A stretch of DNA of 64,000 nucleotides from positions 29,747,501 to 29,811,500 of the forward strand of contig OX485805.1 of NCBI GenBank assembly GCA_950295325.1. The letters run 5' to 3'. How positions within the stretch are numbered: position 1 is the first letter of the stretch; each line of letters opens with the position of its first letter. The position numbers and the translations under genes are program-made. The notes beneath the pieces are model-generated. The model was not told the DNA's origin. It ran no database searches and worked only from the letters and a program-made list of their open reading frames with translations. This document shows positions 1-11,123 of this stretch, piece after piece. The stretch comes from Polytrichum commune (Eukaryota > Streptophyta > Polytrichopsida > Polytrichales > Polytrichaceae).

Positions 1-164
1 TTCTAATCGGGTTTATGAAACAAACGGCATTTGAAGGTATACCTAAGAGTTTCTAATGCATCTCACAAATGATGATATCAATGGACCGCTTTCCATACAC
101 ATATACCTTCTTCCAAGGATGTTGCTCTCTCTTATTGAAATAAGAGAGCATCGATGCATTAGGT

Positions 165-422
165 TCAACGTTGGAAGCGATTCAAAAACTCACTATTCTC
201 CAGGGGAAAATTCCTGTACCTGCAAAAATTTATCTTCCTGTAAGGCCTATAGCTCGGAGGAGGATCAGATTCTCCCCTCGCGGACCTGCACCGAGCCTGT
301 CTAAATCCATTCTGATCCTGATCTCCACCTTCAAATTCGCCTTCCTCCTCTTCAACGAGGATATAAACCTGTGATTTCGCTGCTGATCCATCACGTCGAA
401 ATCTAGCGTCACGGAACCTCAA
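165..422 (-). other. Possible first exon of a minus-strand gene leaving the window
   Basis: A minus-strand frame open from about 422 to 165 encodes an acidic then arginine-rich peptide (an EEEEGEFEGG stretch, then repeated R/S/P residues). A usable splice donor (cag|gtacag) lies near 223. Composition is more coding-like than the AT-rich DNA around it and than most frames here. I do not recognise it, there is no second exon to test it against, and a competing minus frame with an ATG at 412 overlaps it. It may be chance. Confidence 0.18.
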
Positions 423-654
423 CAGTCACCTGAAATAGATAGATTGTTGCCACATCTGTAAGGGACTAAAGACGGAAGAATTGGAGGACTTCCTTCAAGG
501 AAACGACAAAACTTCATGCACGAGAGGAGTCCGTTTTGCCACAGAGAAGGAGAAGAGAAGAGATGTACACTTTTTCCTTTCCTTCCCTCGAGAGGACAAA
601 GCTGTCATTGCGATGGTCAAACAAATGAACGCATCATTTTCGTTTGTTGGTTTT

Positions 655-1270
655 ACGGACTTTGAAATTCTCACGGGAAACAAAATACTTGACACAACTT
701 GTCCATAGAGAAGGAGAAATAGGTGCTACAATTGCTGCTCGCTTCACAGGAGAGTGTACAGATCCCTGTGTTTACAATGTCGGTCGCAAACAATGTTGCG
801 GAATCTTAGCAATGTAGATGTAACAGAGATGACTGTAGCAATCAGAAGCAGACTTCCGGCAACAGTCTAGCAGAGAAGTAGCAGCGAGAGTGAAACTGGA
901 GGGAAAAAGAGTGAATGAAGTGCAGATCTTCCGTGGAAAGAAGGAAATCTACAAGTAAACATATTAACTTCGGCAGCACTTAAAGCAGGAGAGAATTTGC
1001 AGAGTCATGAATCACGTCAGATTTGCAAAATTCGCACAGGAAACAAAAACTCTTAGACCGAAGTTTACCATAGAGGGTGTAGAAATAGATGCTTGCTTCA
1101 CAGGAGTCTGTCTGTACAGATACAAAATTTTAGCAAGGTGTATGCAACAGAGATGACAAACTCTAGCAATCAGAAACCTCCCGCAACAACTTCGACCTAG
1201 AGAGAGTACTAACCAGTGAATCTCCAGAAATTGGAGGGAAGAAGACTTGATACACTTCAGATCTTCGTGA
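655..1270. repeat. Imperfect tandem duplication, period about 365 bp
   Basis: Copy 1 (about 655-945) and copy 2 (about 1019-1270) share, in the same order, a block ending in CCATAGAG, a 'gcttcacaggag' block, 'caacagagatgac', 'tagcaatcagaa' and a final 'ttggaggga'/'cagatcttc' block. Neither copy has a convincing reading frame. The whole stretch from 1 to about 1650 has higher GC than the DNA after it and could be the 5' end of a minus-strand gene that leaves the window on the left, but I found no confirmed exon. Confidence 0.6.
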
Positions 1271-1649
1271 GTGTGGGGGCGTCAGAACCACTCAAAGGTT
1301 GCAGGAATCCGAGAAGGAACCAGGTGTGGTAAGCTGGAGTTGCACAAAGTAAGTTAGGATTGGCAGATAGCCAGCGCGCTGATAGTAATGATAGAACTCA
1401 CAACAGTGGCCTGGCCCCCGAACTTCGGCAGCTACAGCGATGGAGGTGGAGACCAGGGCGACCCAACTACCCAAATCTGTAACGACCCGCCAAAGTTGCA
1501 CGCCATGTGCTTCCTGAGGATTGGCTGGTTCGCCTCTCAAATGCTATGTTTAGTTGAACGATTCCTCCTCCTCCGACGTCGACGGATACATTAATTCATT
1601 AAACATCTCCACAGGCTGTGCAGGCAGATTACTTAGAGGTTGATTAGTA

Positions 1650-3290
1650 GCCAGGGTCTAGGGTTTTAGAGTACCTAGGCGGTTTACAAACGGATACTTT
1701 TAGGTCTGCAACCACTTCTTGTAAGATACAAAACATGCAATGTAGTGGAAGATAATTAAGGTATGTGGGTGTTAGTCAGTTTGTTATTCATGTTCTCCAA
1801 CTTCTACCGATTAGATTTACACAATGAAACTTGTGTTGCATTACCAAACCTACAATGAAGCATCAACAAAAATCGGATTGAAGATCGGACCTCCCAATAT
1901 TTAGTTATGGTTATCATAAGTGCATGTTTGTTGATTTCATGCCCAAATACAATGTAGGTCCTCTCAATTGTGTTCATTGTTCACTTATTGAGTGTGAAGT
2001 AGTTGATCAAATATGAAGACGTAGTTTAGTCTATTTTAAATATGTGTGATTTATGATGTGTGTGTTCTTTGATCCTCACCGGACCACACACCCATGTTTG
2101 AAAACATGTATTTCTAATATAGCCAAGTCCGATTGAGAAAAGTAAGCGAACAACACCCACATACCTTAAGGTAGATTTGTGTGATTTGGATAATTTACTC
2201 TCTCTACTCACTTCTCCTAGGATATGAAACACATGGTTAGTGTGAGATGATTAGCAAATCCAAAATGTGTTTGTAGCCATTTGCCTCGCAATTTTTGGAG
2301 CTCTCGTGAAATTCTTGTTCTTAATTAAAATGAAAGATTCTCGTGCTTATTCAATGGTAACATAGTCCCCCCCCCCTCCCCATAGCATGTTGACTATTGA
2401 CTCTAATATGCTTTGCATATTATGACCACATAGTCAATCTCTAAATTTAAAACAAATGTTTGTTTGGTGTTTGTACATATAAGTAGATTCAAACCTAACC
2501 CGTACCACTCAAACATAGATGTCCAAATTATTGATGTCTTGGATTAACGTGTCTATCCTAGTAAGATGTGCCCATAACCATTTTCCCCATGGGTTTTGGA
2601 GTTAATATGAATATCTTATACATTATCAAAGTGAAGATTCTCTTTTCACTAAATACCATATACTTTGTCTATGAATTGTGTAGATTGTTGAGGATATAAT
2701 AATTTACAAATTTGAACACATAGTCCAATCTCATTTAAATGTATGTTATTCTATCTATTATTAGGACCATACCCAATCACACACCACCTCCATAAAGATA
2801 CTTGTTTAAGAACAGTAGTCAAATTAGGCCCACTTAACCTAACGGTAGATGTTGTGGCAAAAATAAACTATGCAAACAAATTACGGTCATTTAAGTGGGG
2901 GTTTTTTTTCCCATTCACTTAGGCACAATGCACAACTATATTTTGTTGGGCCACCTTTGAGGGCGTGGCCTATATGTAGCCCAAAGTCTTTTGGAGGTTG
3001 CAAGCCCTTATATCAACATGTTGCACATGCCACTATGCCTACTAACAAGAGTTTTCTTGAAAAACCCACCCTACGTTCATGGTCAACGTTATCCAAAAAT
3101 GTCATGTGAGATTCCATGGAGATTTTTCATCCATTGAAAATGTCATGAGTTCAAAATTATCCTCATGTACACCTAAAGCGGGGTCATGTGACACTCTCAA
3201 CCCATAAATAAGGATTCAAGGATTCTTAAGAGCCATGGCCTACTGGCTTTCGTGTAAACATGCCTAAGTGTTGCTACAAGTCATAATCGG
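1650..3290. other. Gene-free stretch with dispersed repeat fragments
   Basis: No supportable gene. Two related fragments with the phrase 'acatagtc(c)aatctc' lie at about 2430 and 2720. Relatives recur near 52170 and 60330, so this is a dispersed family present at least four times. About 3100-3262 is a partial relative of the right end of the Tourist-type element at 6380-7118 (shared 'gacactctcaacc' and 'ccatggccta.tggcttt' blocks). Confidence 0.5.
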
Positions 3291-3412
3291 TGTTTGAGGC
3301 CAATTCACACGGGTCCCAAGTCCTAAGTCCTAAGTCCAAAGTCACTTGTGGTCAATTCGTGCAATCTCAATCATTAATAGCATGGAAGTTGGGACTTACC
3401 ACTTCACACATA

Positions 3413-4679
3413 CACCCTAACCTTGATAATGTCACACCCTCCGTTTCACCAAAAAGTGTGATATAAACAAGGTGTGACATACTTGATAATGTCACATTTT
3501 GTGCATAATGTGATATTATCAAAAAATATGTAGAAAATCAAAATATAATTACAATTTTAAAAAAAATAACAAATACGAGACTTCAATGTTTTTGAATGTA
3601 AAATCTAATTCAAAATTGTGAATAACAACAAGAGCACATCATAATGTGTCATTGAGATCAGGTAAAGACCTCTCACTAGAGACAAAGAAGCTTCTAATGT
3701 CACATTGTTTTGTTGATGTTAAATGTGCAACACCAATTCTAATGAGTTTGTCATGGATTTTTTCCATTTCTAACAACTCATGAGTGTTGAAAATCTGAGA
3801 ACCTTGGCTAGCCATAAAATTCAAAACATCTTTAGCATATTTTTGTGCATCGCTTAGCTTCACTACTTTAGACTCATCATCACTGCTATCAACAATCAAT
3901 GGGTCCACCTCCATGGAATCAAGAACCTATTCGCCATCTTGCACTAATTGCACAAGCTCCTCAGTAGAAAATTCCACCTCAAAATCATCTTCACCTTCCA
4001 TGTTTATGTACTCTAAAGGACAAAGCTTTTCTACAGGCTTGCCTTCAACATCCAACCCCAAATTTAATGCGGCGATGAGTCTACCCAATTCCAAAGTTGC
4101 TTCCTCCATTTTGGACTTCATACGTTCATCAAGATTGTTTATATCTGCATTCCACTCTGTAGGCAATATGGCGGACTTTCTCCAACAATTTCTAATGGTC
4201 TTCAACACTGAACTGATTCAACAAGCCTCAAAGCTTCAAAAGTACCATTTAGGAAGAAACCTTGTGGTTGCAGCAGTTTGTTGAGGAGAGCGGCAAGAAG
4301 ATGAGGGGCAGAGCGGTGTGTGGAGCAGCGAGAGGAGAGAGCATACGATGCAGGCGGAGCTTCGAGAAGTTGATCTGCGAGAGAAACCGTTGCTTCTTTG
4401 GCACATGAGATTCAAGATTCAAGAACCCAAGATTCAAGCGGAAGCAGGTGAAGATGCCGACGTCATCCATAGAATTTGTTGTCCATCCGGCCTTTTTTCA
4501 TCCATGTTACTTGTTATTATCACACTTACACTACAAATTTTGAAAAAAAAATGTGACATTATCAAGGGTGATAGTGATAATAACGAGGGACTTTTACACT
4601 ATGGAAATCGGTTTCAAACTTTTAGGTGACAATATCAAGGTGTTCTATTAACAAGTGTGATATTATCAAGGTTAGGGTG
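3413..4679. mobile_element. Pogo/Tigger-like transposon, internally deleted, TA target duplication
   Basis: The element opens with CACCCTAACCTTGATAATGT and closes with its inverse (reverse complement CACCCTAACCTTGATAATAT), and TA flanks it at 3411-3412 and 4680-4681. Near the ends the phrase 'cttgataatgtcaca' and its inverse recur several times. TA duplications and such ends are typical of the Tc1/mariner-pogo superfamily, and the remnant protein inside (3639-4208, minus) fits that. At 1267 bp it is too short for a full transposase and is non-autonomous. Confidence 0.8.
3639..4208 (-). pseudogene. C-terminal remnant of a pogo/Tigger-type transposase
   Basis: Two adjacent minus-strand frames, 4208-3927 and 3914-3639, are separated by a stop. 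The upstream one begins with LKTIRNCWRKSAILP, the 'IxNCWxxxGI' signature that follows the catalytic core in pogo/Tigger/jerky-type DDE transposases. It then has an acidic tail (EGEDDFEVEFSTEEL) of the kind seen at the C-terminus of these proteins. The second frame continues acidic and helical. The helix-turn-helix, CENP-B-like and DDE portions are absent, so the protein cannot be active. The family call rests on the one motif plus the TA-flanked inverted repeats. Confidence 0.6.
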
Positions 4680-4747
4680 TAGTCCTAATTCCCACGTATG
4701 ACATGAATGCCTACACGGCAACACTTCTTGGAGGTGAGGATTGGGAC

Positions 4748-4798
4748 TTGTGTTGAAAGTTGGGTCGAGCAAAAAGCTAGACCCAACTCTCAACACAA
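4748..4798. repeat. Short hairpin, 19-bp stem
   Basis: TTGTGTTGAAAGTTGGGTC pairs with GACCCAACTCTCAACACAA across a 13-nt loop, with one mismatch. It lies in the right part of the TIR element at 3298-4955, just outside the inserted pogo-like element. It may simply be internal secondary structure of that element. Confidence 0.7.
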
Positions 4799-5307
4799 AT
4801 TATGCAAATAAAATAATCAAGATCTAACTTGAATGATACCAATTAATCATATTTTAATGATTTATTGAGGCTCAAAAGTTGGGACTTTCTTGAGTCCATG
4901 TTGGGACTTGCTAACATGAGTTGGACTTGGGACTTGGGACCCCACGTGAACAGGCCCTAAAGGGTTGGGCACATGGCCCAATCATATTGCCCCACAATTG
5001 TTTTGAGTCATTAGGGGAGGCCGAATAGCCAAGTGAGGGGCGGTATAACACAACAAAAAAGTGGACACTACCAAGGCAAGCCACCACACATGTTGCATAA
5101 TACAGTAAAATGCAACATGGGTTTTACCCCAACATCATAAACACATTGCATGTGTTTTACATAATGATTAAACATATACTTTTATCACAAATTCTTACTG
5201 CCATGTTCATATTTTTATGTTTTATTATTGCGACCCACGTCCTCCAAGGGGTGGCCGGGCTGTGGAAGCCCATGTCATGTGCCCAACCCTTGAGACTCGT
5301 GTACTTA

Positions 5308-5785
5308 GGGCCACTTCACACACATGACTGAGAGCCGTTTACACTTCGAGCACTCTCATTGGTGGAAAAGGTGCAGCCGGTCCAAGTTCACTTCACCCTA
5401 CGCTTGAGGGACCACTAGAGTATGTAAATGCAAGATAAAAGTAAAGTCTACATGGATTCTTACATGGCATCAAATAGATCATGTTTCATGGTCACTTGAA
5501 CTATTTTCAAAAACCACCTCTTGGAGGTAGGCCTAACACAAAACCGGGAGACCCTGGCACTCCGCCTACTCACAACCGTTGGTTTATTCTACTTTATCAT
5601 GTGTGAGGACCCGCATGAATGGAAATTCATTGAAATAGCATCTGGTTGAGGGCCCGGTCACATATGACTTCACACTTACACTGGAGAGTCCGTGACCACA
5701 CTACATGATTTTGGAGGTGTGTTGGGACAGCTTGTGGACACTTTCTTTTGGGCCCTCACAATTTCATGGTCACGGCTCTTGGCTC
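5308..5785. mobile_element. PIF/Harbinger-like repeat, 3' truncated copy
   Basis: It starts GGGCCACTTCACACACATGA directly after TTA, the usual PIF/Harbinger target triplet. About 475 bp match, in order, the split copy at 35951-36047 plus 44303-44690 (shared 'actctcattggtggaaaagg', 'ccacctcttggaggtaggcc', 'tcatgtgtgaggacccgcat'). The right inverted terminus seen at 44690-44704 is missing here. At about 5387 it carries the unfilled TA site that received an 8.25-kb insertion in the other copy. No gene inside. Confidence 0.75.
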
Positions 5786-6379
5786 CCTTGTTGCATTTTC
5801 ACTTTTATTTGTTCTTTTTGCTTCAATTTTCGCCACAGCCTAGCTAGGAGCCTAGAATCTCATTGTGCTGACTTTGCCTCGTCTCCGAACCAGCCGCAGG
5901 AGCAGGATGAGGAATCCAAGGCCAAAGGAGGGGTTTTTATGGTTTTATATTGATGAGATGCCTATTTTGGGGTGGAAGCAGACAGATGGAATGTATATTG
6001 CTTCATGATACTGTGTTAAAACTGTGACATTTGTGGACAGTCGGAAGACTGGACTCCATTTAAATTAGGAATTGGTGTGCTGGATCTGAGATATTCTCGG
6101 AGAAACCATTTAAAGTCAATAATGTGACGGCAGCAAATGCACCAATGAAGACTCTATCCACCCCATTTTTTCTTTTCTTTTTCCCCTCATATCAGACCGT
6201 TAAACGGAAATGTGCTATAAAACCATCAATCTACACAAATGTGTAATTCTCAAACTTCTTGTTTCTGCATCAAATTGTGTTATTAATGTGGAATTTAAAT
6301 GACTAAAACTGTCTCAGGTACATCACTGCCAACAACCACTTCTCTCATTCTTGACATGTTTTGATCTTCAATGACTTTA

Positions 6380-7118
6380 GGGCATGTTTTCACTAACAGC
6401 ATTAGGCCATGCCTCTCAAATGATCATCAAACATGTCCAGGGAGATTTTTTTAGCATGAGTAATGAAGATCATAGAGTTTCCTAGTGCAACTGGTTACAT
6501 GTTGACATCTTTCGGTTTTCTTTATTAATTTGAGGTATATTCTATAGATTCTTCCATAATGATCAGTCGTGTTCATGAAGTCTTGAACCTCAACAGGATA
6601 TTTCACATATTTAACAAGATTATTTGTAACTAGTGGTTGGTTCTCCTCATTCATTGATGACCATGGTACCCCACTTTTTGGACGAGACTGTAAAGAGGCT
6701 CAGGGACTATAGCCAAAATGTTATAAAGGTTACATGCACTTTAAGGTTTAATGGATAATGAAAAGTGCACAATAGTTATACATAAAGCAACCTTCTACAG
6801 TAGCTTCAACGTTCACGTTTTAAATTAATGGGTAATTTCTAGTAAGTTGTCATGGGTTGTCCCCCAGGGCCCGCCGCATAGTATGCCCATCCCACCTTCA
6901 AGAGCCATCTCAAAAAAATTCCCTACAATCCTAACCGACATTATCATACTTGCCATGCGGGTTTCCATGTAGATTTTTTATCCACTAAAAATCTTATAAA
7001 TCGTGGTTCACAATTACCCTTTTATAAGACTAAAGTGGGAGACCGTGACACTCTCAACCAATGAGAATTCAAGAAATGTCAATAACCATGGCCTAATGGC
7101 TTTCATGTAAACATGCCC
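6380..7118. mobile_element. Tourist-type (PIF/Harbinger) element with TTA target duplication
   Basis: The left end is GGGCATGTTTTCACTAACAG and the right end, read inverted, is GGGCATGTTTACATGAAAGC. Both continue into 'CATTAGGCCATG'. TTA is present on both sides, at 6377-6379 and 7119-7121. This is the textbook form of a PIF/Harbinger non-autonomous element. It has no transposase; its interior carries a protein-like fragment (6461-6700, minus) that has relatives near 14.5 and 15.3 kb. Confidence 0.85.
6461..6700 (-). pseudogene. Protein-like fragment, family member 1 of 3 in this window
   Basis: The minus-strand translation contains ENQPLVTNNLVKYVKYPVEV followed by a DHYGRIYRI..L block and a QHVTS block. 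Fragments near 14450-14620 (plus) and 15200-15480 (minus) give the same peptide layout (PLVTDE.VEF.K.PVE, then RGIY). The best-preserved one, at 15.3 kb, extends further upstream with coding-like sequence. I cannot name the source gene. Because this copy lies inside a Tourist-type element, it is probably a captured gene fragment or part of a larger element's coding region. Confidence 0.45.
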
Positions 7119-7121
7119 TTA

Positions 7122-8440
7122 GTAAAAGAAATAAAATAAACAAAGTTCTGGAATAATTGTCATGGTGATGATTCATTGACCATCCTCATTTCAATTCCAT
7201 AACTTAGTGAATCCATGGATCCATGCAAAACACACTAATCATTCGAGTTCATTTATGTCTTGGTAGCTTCCAAAGAGCAAAGTCACTCACTCGGCATCGC
7301 TTCTACAAATTGTATGAAACAAGTAGGTGTGGGGGTGAAAATACAAGTACCAATTTAAATACTTGTTGGAGGTTCATTTAAATTCTCATGACTCTAGTAT
7401 GATCACACCCTCCATTCTTTATCAAGTATGAGCATGATCACATGTTGTACAACAAACACTAACACAAAGAGGTGCTAAATTAGGTAACATTATTTTAGAG
7501 GAGAGTCATCTCATCATATGCTCCAGGTGTGTCCCACACGTTCACTCTATACAAGCTTCATAAATTATGGGTATTATGATCAAATCTAATATCTTACGAT
7601 ACACATGGTTTTACATAGAAATAGTTGAAGCTAAGATACTATTCGGTGGAAGATTGTGAGGTACTAATAAATGATTCTCTCATGAGGAGTCAATGAAAGT
7701 TGGGCTGGAATATAGAGTAGATTAACTTATTTTGATTAACTTAAGCAACTTCATATAAGTGTAGTACATGTGTGATATTTGGGTGATTTTTCACAATTTT
7801 GCAATTTGATATCACAACATATAACAAACAAACAAAAACCACAATTTATTTCCAAGTTTTGAAATAATTGTAAATCCTCAAAGGCAAGATTCTCTTCCAA
7901 CCCATATCCACAACATAGTCTAACCTATTTTTGATATTTGGGAGACAAAAGCTTGAGTACAATTAGTTACCCTTTTCAAATCCATGCCCTTTTAACTTAC
8001 AGTTTGCATCATGTTGAATGTGATGGCTACATGTGTGGAACTTCATGAATTTAGGGAACTCTATATATTAAGATGGGGAAAGCCGGGGGGGGGGGGGGGT
8101 ATCCAAAAAGGGTATGTCTACTTTATCCATGCAATTCCAAACGAAGAGGATTTTTTGAGCTCCACCAACGGTATAACAACGCCATATGCTAAAGCACCCT
8201 TATTGAGCTATGTCCGCCTAAGAATCCGCCACCCATGGCCCACACATCAATGCCCATACTAGAATTTACTGGTCTTGCCCACAATGTTGCCCATACCTTG
8301 TTTGACCAAATGAACTCATGGATGGAGCCAACTCCAACAACATTAGTCATGCTTCGAGCCACGGACCCTCCTTGGACATTGGGAACATTCCCTGCTCCCA
8401 TCTCATTGAATTTGCATCACATTTTGTTAACGTGTTATGC
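7122..8440. other. Gene-free AT-rich stretch
   Basis: No supportable gene, RNA or complete mobile element. A run of G at about 8085-8098 is the only striking feature. Confidence 0.5.
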
Positions 8441-8690
8441 AAACGAAAACTACAAATGTGTTATGTACCGTAATATGTGGAATGTGTTATGCACCAATTT
8501 TGAATCTATTGATGTGTTATGCACCAGATCCAAATCTAGCAATGTACTAGATCTAGATCCGAAAATGTGTTATACACCAGATTTAGATCCATAAATGTGT
8601 TATGCACCATATCCAAATCTAGAAATGTACGTATTATGCACCAGATCTAGATCCATAAATGTATTATGCAACGCAATTAATGGGTCCAAC
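8440..8690. repeat. Cluster of short degenerate repeats (tgttatgcacca / gatccaaatctag)
   Basis: The phrase 'atgtgttatgcaccagatcc' and variants recur about seven times at irregular spacing of roughly 35-45 bp, alternating with 'aaatctag'/'agatctagatcc'. The block lies at the outer end of the left arm of the long inverted repeat (8545-11123). The right arm keeps only one to two units, which suggests unequal expansion after the arms formed. The irregular spacing and degenerate units are unlike a CRISPR array. Confidence 0.75.
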
Positions 8691-11123
8691 CTTGTTAATG
8701 CGCATAACTATTTTATACAAATAGTACTTATAATCAAGTGGTTTTTCTCTTAGCATGTGTTGTCAAGATTATATAGCTCAATGTAGACATCTTCTTGTTC
8801 TAATCCTACATTCACATGAATTGTAGGGTGTGCATGAGTATTTTTTATCGTATTTAAATTTGATTATGTGCTACTAGTTAATGTGGTGTTATGAAATTTA
8901 GTTACGTCTAATGATTATGTTGATTCACTACAATTTACTATTCACATTAGTGTAGACCCATGATTGTTTTGTATCCGTTTGATTGGATCATCATTTATGG
9001 GTCTTGTGAGTCTCCAATAAGCTAGCTAATCCAGTTGTTAATCTAATAACATATATCCGCATGCATATAACATATTGATTGGTTGAATTTTGCAGTTCGA
9101 ACACAATTGATCAAGACATCGCCAAAAGTAGGTTGTAGTTTGCGCAAAACACTTACAATTCTTATTATAGGAGAGTCAACTTCATCAACCTTCTCAAACT
9201 CAACTACGAGACAAATGGCGAAGATGTCAATTTGATCCAGTTGCCTTTACAAATGTGCATGCATTTTGATAATGAAATTACAAAAATCGACTCCATTCTC
9301 ACTGAAAAACCCATTCGCATTTGAAGATCTCTAGTGGACTCAACAAATTATCTTCGAAAATGGTCATTACAATACTATGGGAGATGTTTGATGACTTCAT
9401 AGTTGATGTGCAAAATAATGATTTCTTTCCCTACAATTCATCTCATGAATTGGTTTTGGGTGTGGTATAATTCACAAGTAATTGATACTAATTATCATGC
9501 CATAAATTCTTATACATTTTATGTGCTCATTCAATGAGTGAGATCACCAAGAGGTGGAGCAAGTGATAGTTTTATTTAGTGGATAGTGAGATTACACACC
9601 TTGGGTTATCACGAGCTTAAATCATAGGCCATTACAAACAAAAGGTGTTGGAGTTGGTAAAGGAAAGCATAATGATTAATTGTGATAGATGACACAAATT
9701 CATAAAAAACAACAACAACACAATGCTATTCCCTACACATGACGGTGACCATGAATTCAAAAAAACACATAGAAGTTATGATCCAAGAGGATTATCCAAA
9801 AGACTTATTGCTTTCGGGGAGGGAAATGAATTTTGCTAGGAGTGGAATAAAAAATATTGAATGAAATTGGGTTCATTCATTGCAAATCGTAACTAATTCA
9901 TTAAATGATTTGTAGTCATATGCTTTACACAACACATTATGTATGATAAATTTTGCACGATACATTATGCATGATAGATCTTGCACGACATATTTTTCAC
10001 GATAAATTATGCACAACATATTTTGCATGATAGATTTTGATATACGGATTTTGCATGACACATTCAACATGACATATTTTGCACTACATATTTTGCATGA
10101 CAATTTTTGCAGGATAAATTTTGCACAACACATTCTACATAATGTTTTTTGTATTATATTTTTGGAATAATGGTTATCGTATGACACTTTTTACATGCTA
10201 GAAAAATGGATTGATTCAAATTAGAGTAATTTTTAAAGGAATATTATATTTCATGGTTGAACATCAACTTCAGTTGATATAATTAATAAAAAGTTTAATT
10301 CTACTAGGTAGTCTAATTTATAAATGTTGCAACTAAGGTTTGTCCTAAAATCCATTCTCATAATTAAGTTGTTACTTCCATACTTTGGTAATATGCTTTG
10401 CCCTTGAACAAGAAAGACGAGTACGCCACTAGATTTGCAAATTAGATTGTTGGCCATCTCGGGATACAAACACATATAGAATGTTGTCGTAAAGGCAACT
10501 GCATCAAATTGGCATCTTCACCATTTATCTCATAGTTGGGTTTGAGAAGGTTGATGAAGTTGACTATCTTGTAATGAGAATTGTAAGTGTTTTGTGCAAA
10601 CTACAACCTATTTTTGGCGATGTCTTGATCAACTGTGTTGGAACTTCAAAATTCAACCAATCAATATGTTTTGTGCATGCGGATATATGTTATTAGATCA
10701 ACAATTGGATTAGTTAGCTAATTAGAGACTCTTAAATTTCATAAATGATGATATAGTCAAAACGGGTATAGAACAATTATGGGTCTACACTAATATGAAC
10801 GGTAAATTGTAGTGAATCAATATAATCATTGGACATAGCAAAATTTCATAACACCACATCAACTACTAGCACATAATCAAATCAAGTGTGATAAAAAAAT
10901 TCATGCACACCCTACAAATCATGTGAATGTAGGGATAGAACAAGAAGGTGTCTACATTGACCTATAGAATCTTGACAACACATGCTGAGAGAAAGACCAC
11001 TTGATTACAAATTCTATTTGGATAAAATAGTTGTGCGCACTAACAAGGTTGGATCCATTGATTGCATTGCATAATACAACCATGGATCTAGATTTGGTGT
11101 ATAACACATTTTTGGATCTATGA
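8545..11123. repeat. Long inverted repeat, arms about 630-700 bp
   Basis: The left arm (about 8545-9253) matches the reverse complement of the right arm (about 10494-11123) along its whole length: 'gggtccaaccttgttaatgcgcat', 'tacattcacatgaattgtagggtg', 'caattgatcaagacatcgcc' and 'caacttcatcaaccttctcaaac' all recur inverted. The arms stop matching at 'gttgccttta' on the inner side. I judge identity at roughly 80-90 percent by eye. The spacer of about 1240 bp has no gene. It may be a fold-back transposon, a long-TIR MULE remnant, or an inverted duplication. Confidence 0.8.
9920..10150. repeat. Degenerate tandem repeat of 'ttttgcatgacaya' units
   Basis: Units such as 'ttttgcacgatacatta', 'ttttgcatgatagatt' and 'ttttgcatgacacattc' follow one another about ten times with a period near 18-22 bp. 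They lie in the spacer of the long inverted repeat. The minus-strand frame across them is an artefact of the repeat: its peptide is a low-complexity string of C, K, L and I. Confidence 0.7.

Larger units (their letters stand above)
3298..4955. mobile_element. TIR element (PIF-like ends) interrupted by a pogo-like element
   Basis: The left end reads GGCCAATTCACACGGGTCCC. The reverse complement of the right end reads GGCCTGTTCACGTGGGGTCC. Both then continue with repeated 'aagtcc' phrases, so these are imperfect terminal inverted repeats of about 35 bp. Without the insertion at 3413-4679 the element is about 390 bp and has no gene. I could not find a clean target-site duplication, so the outer limits are approximate. 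It resembles the GGGCCACTTCACAC-ended repeat at 5308. Confidence 0.5.

Noticed and set aside
8085-8098. G homopolymer as a quadruplex or regulatory site
   Set aside because: A single run of G without neighbouring G tracts; also a common place for assembly error.
8440-8690. CRISPR-like spacing of short repeats
   Set aside because: Units are degenerate and unevenly spaced, the 'spacers' are themselves similar, and the context is eukaryotic.
9873-10187. A 104-codon minus-strand frame rich in Cys, Lys and Ile
   Set aside because: Produced by the degenerate 'ttttgcatgac' tandem repeat; the peptide repeats with the DNA period.
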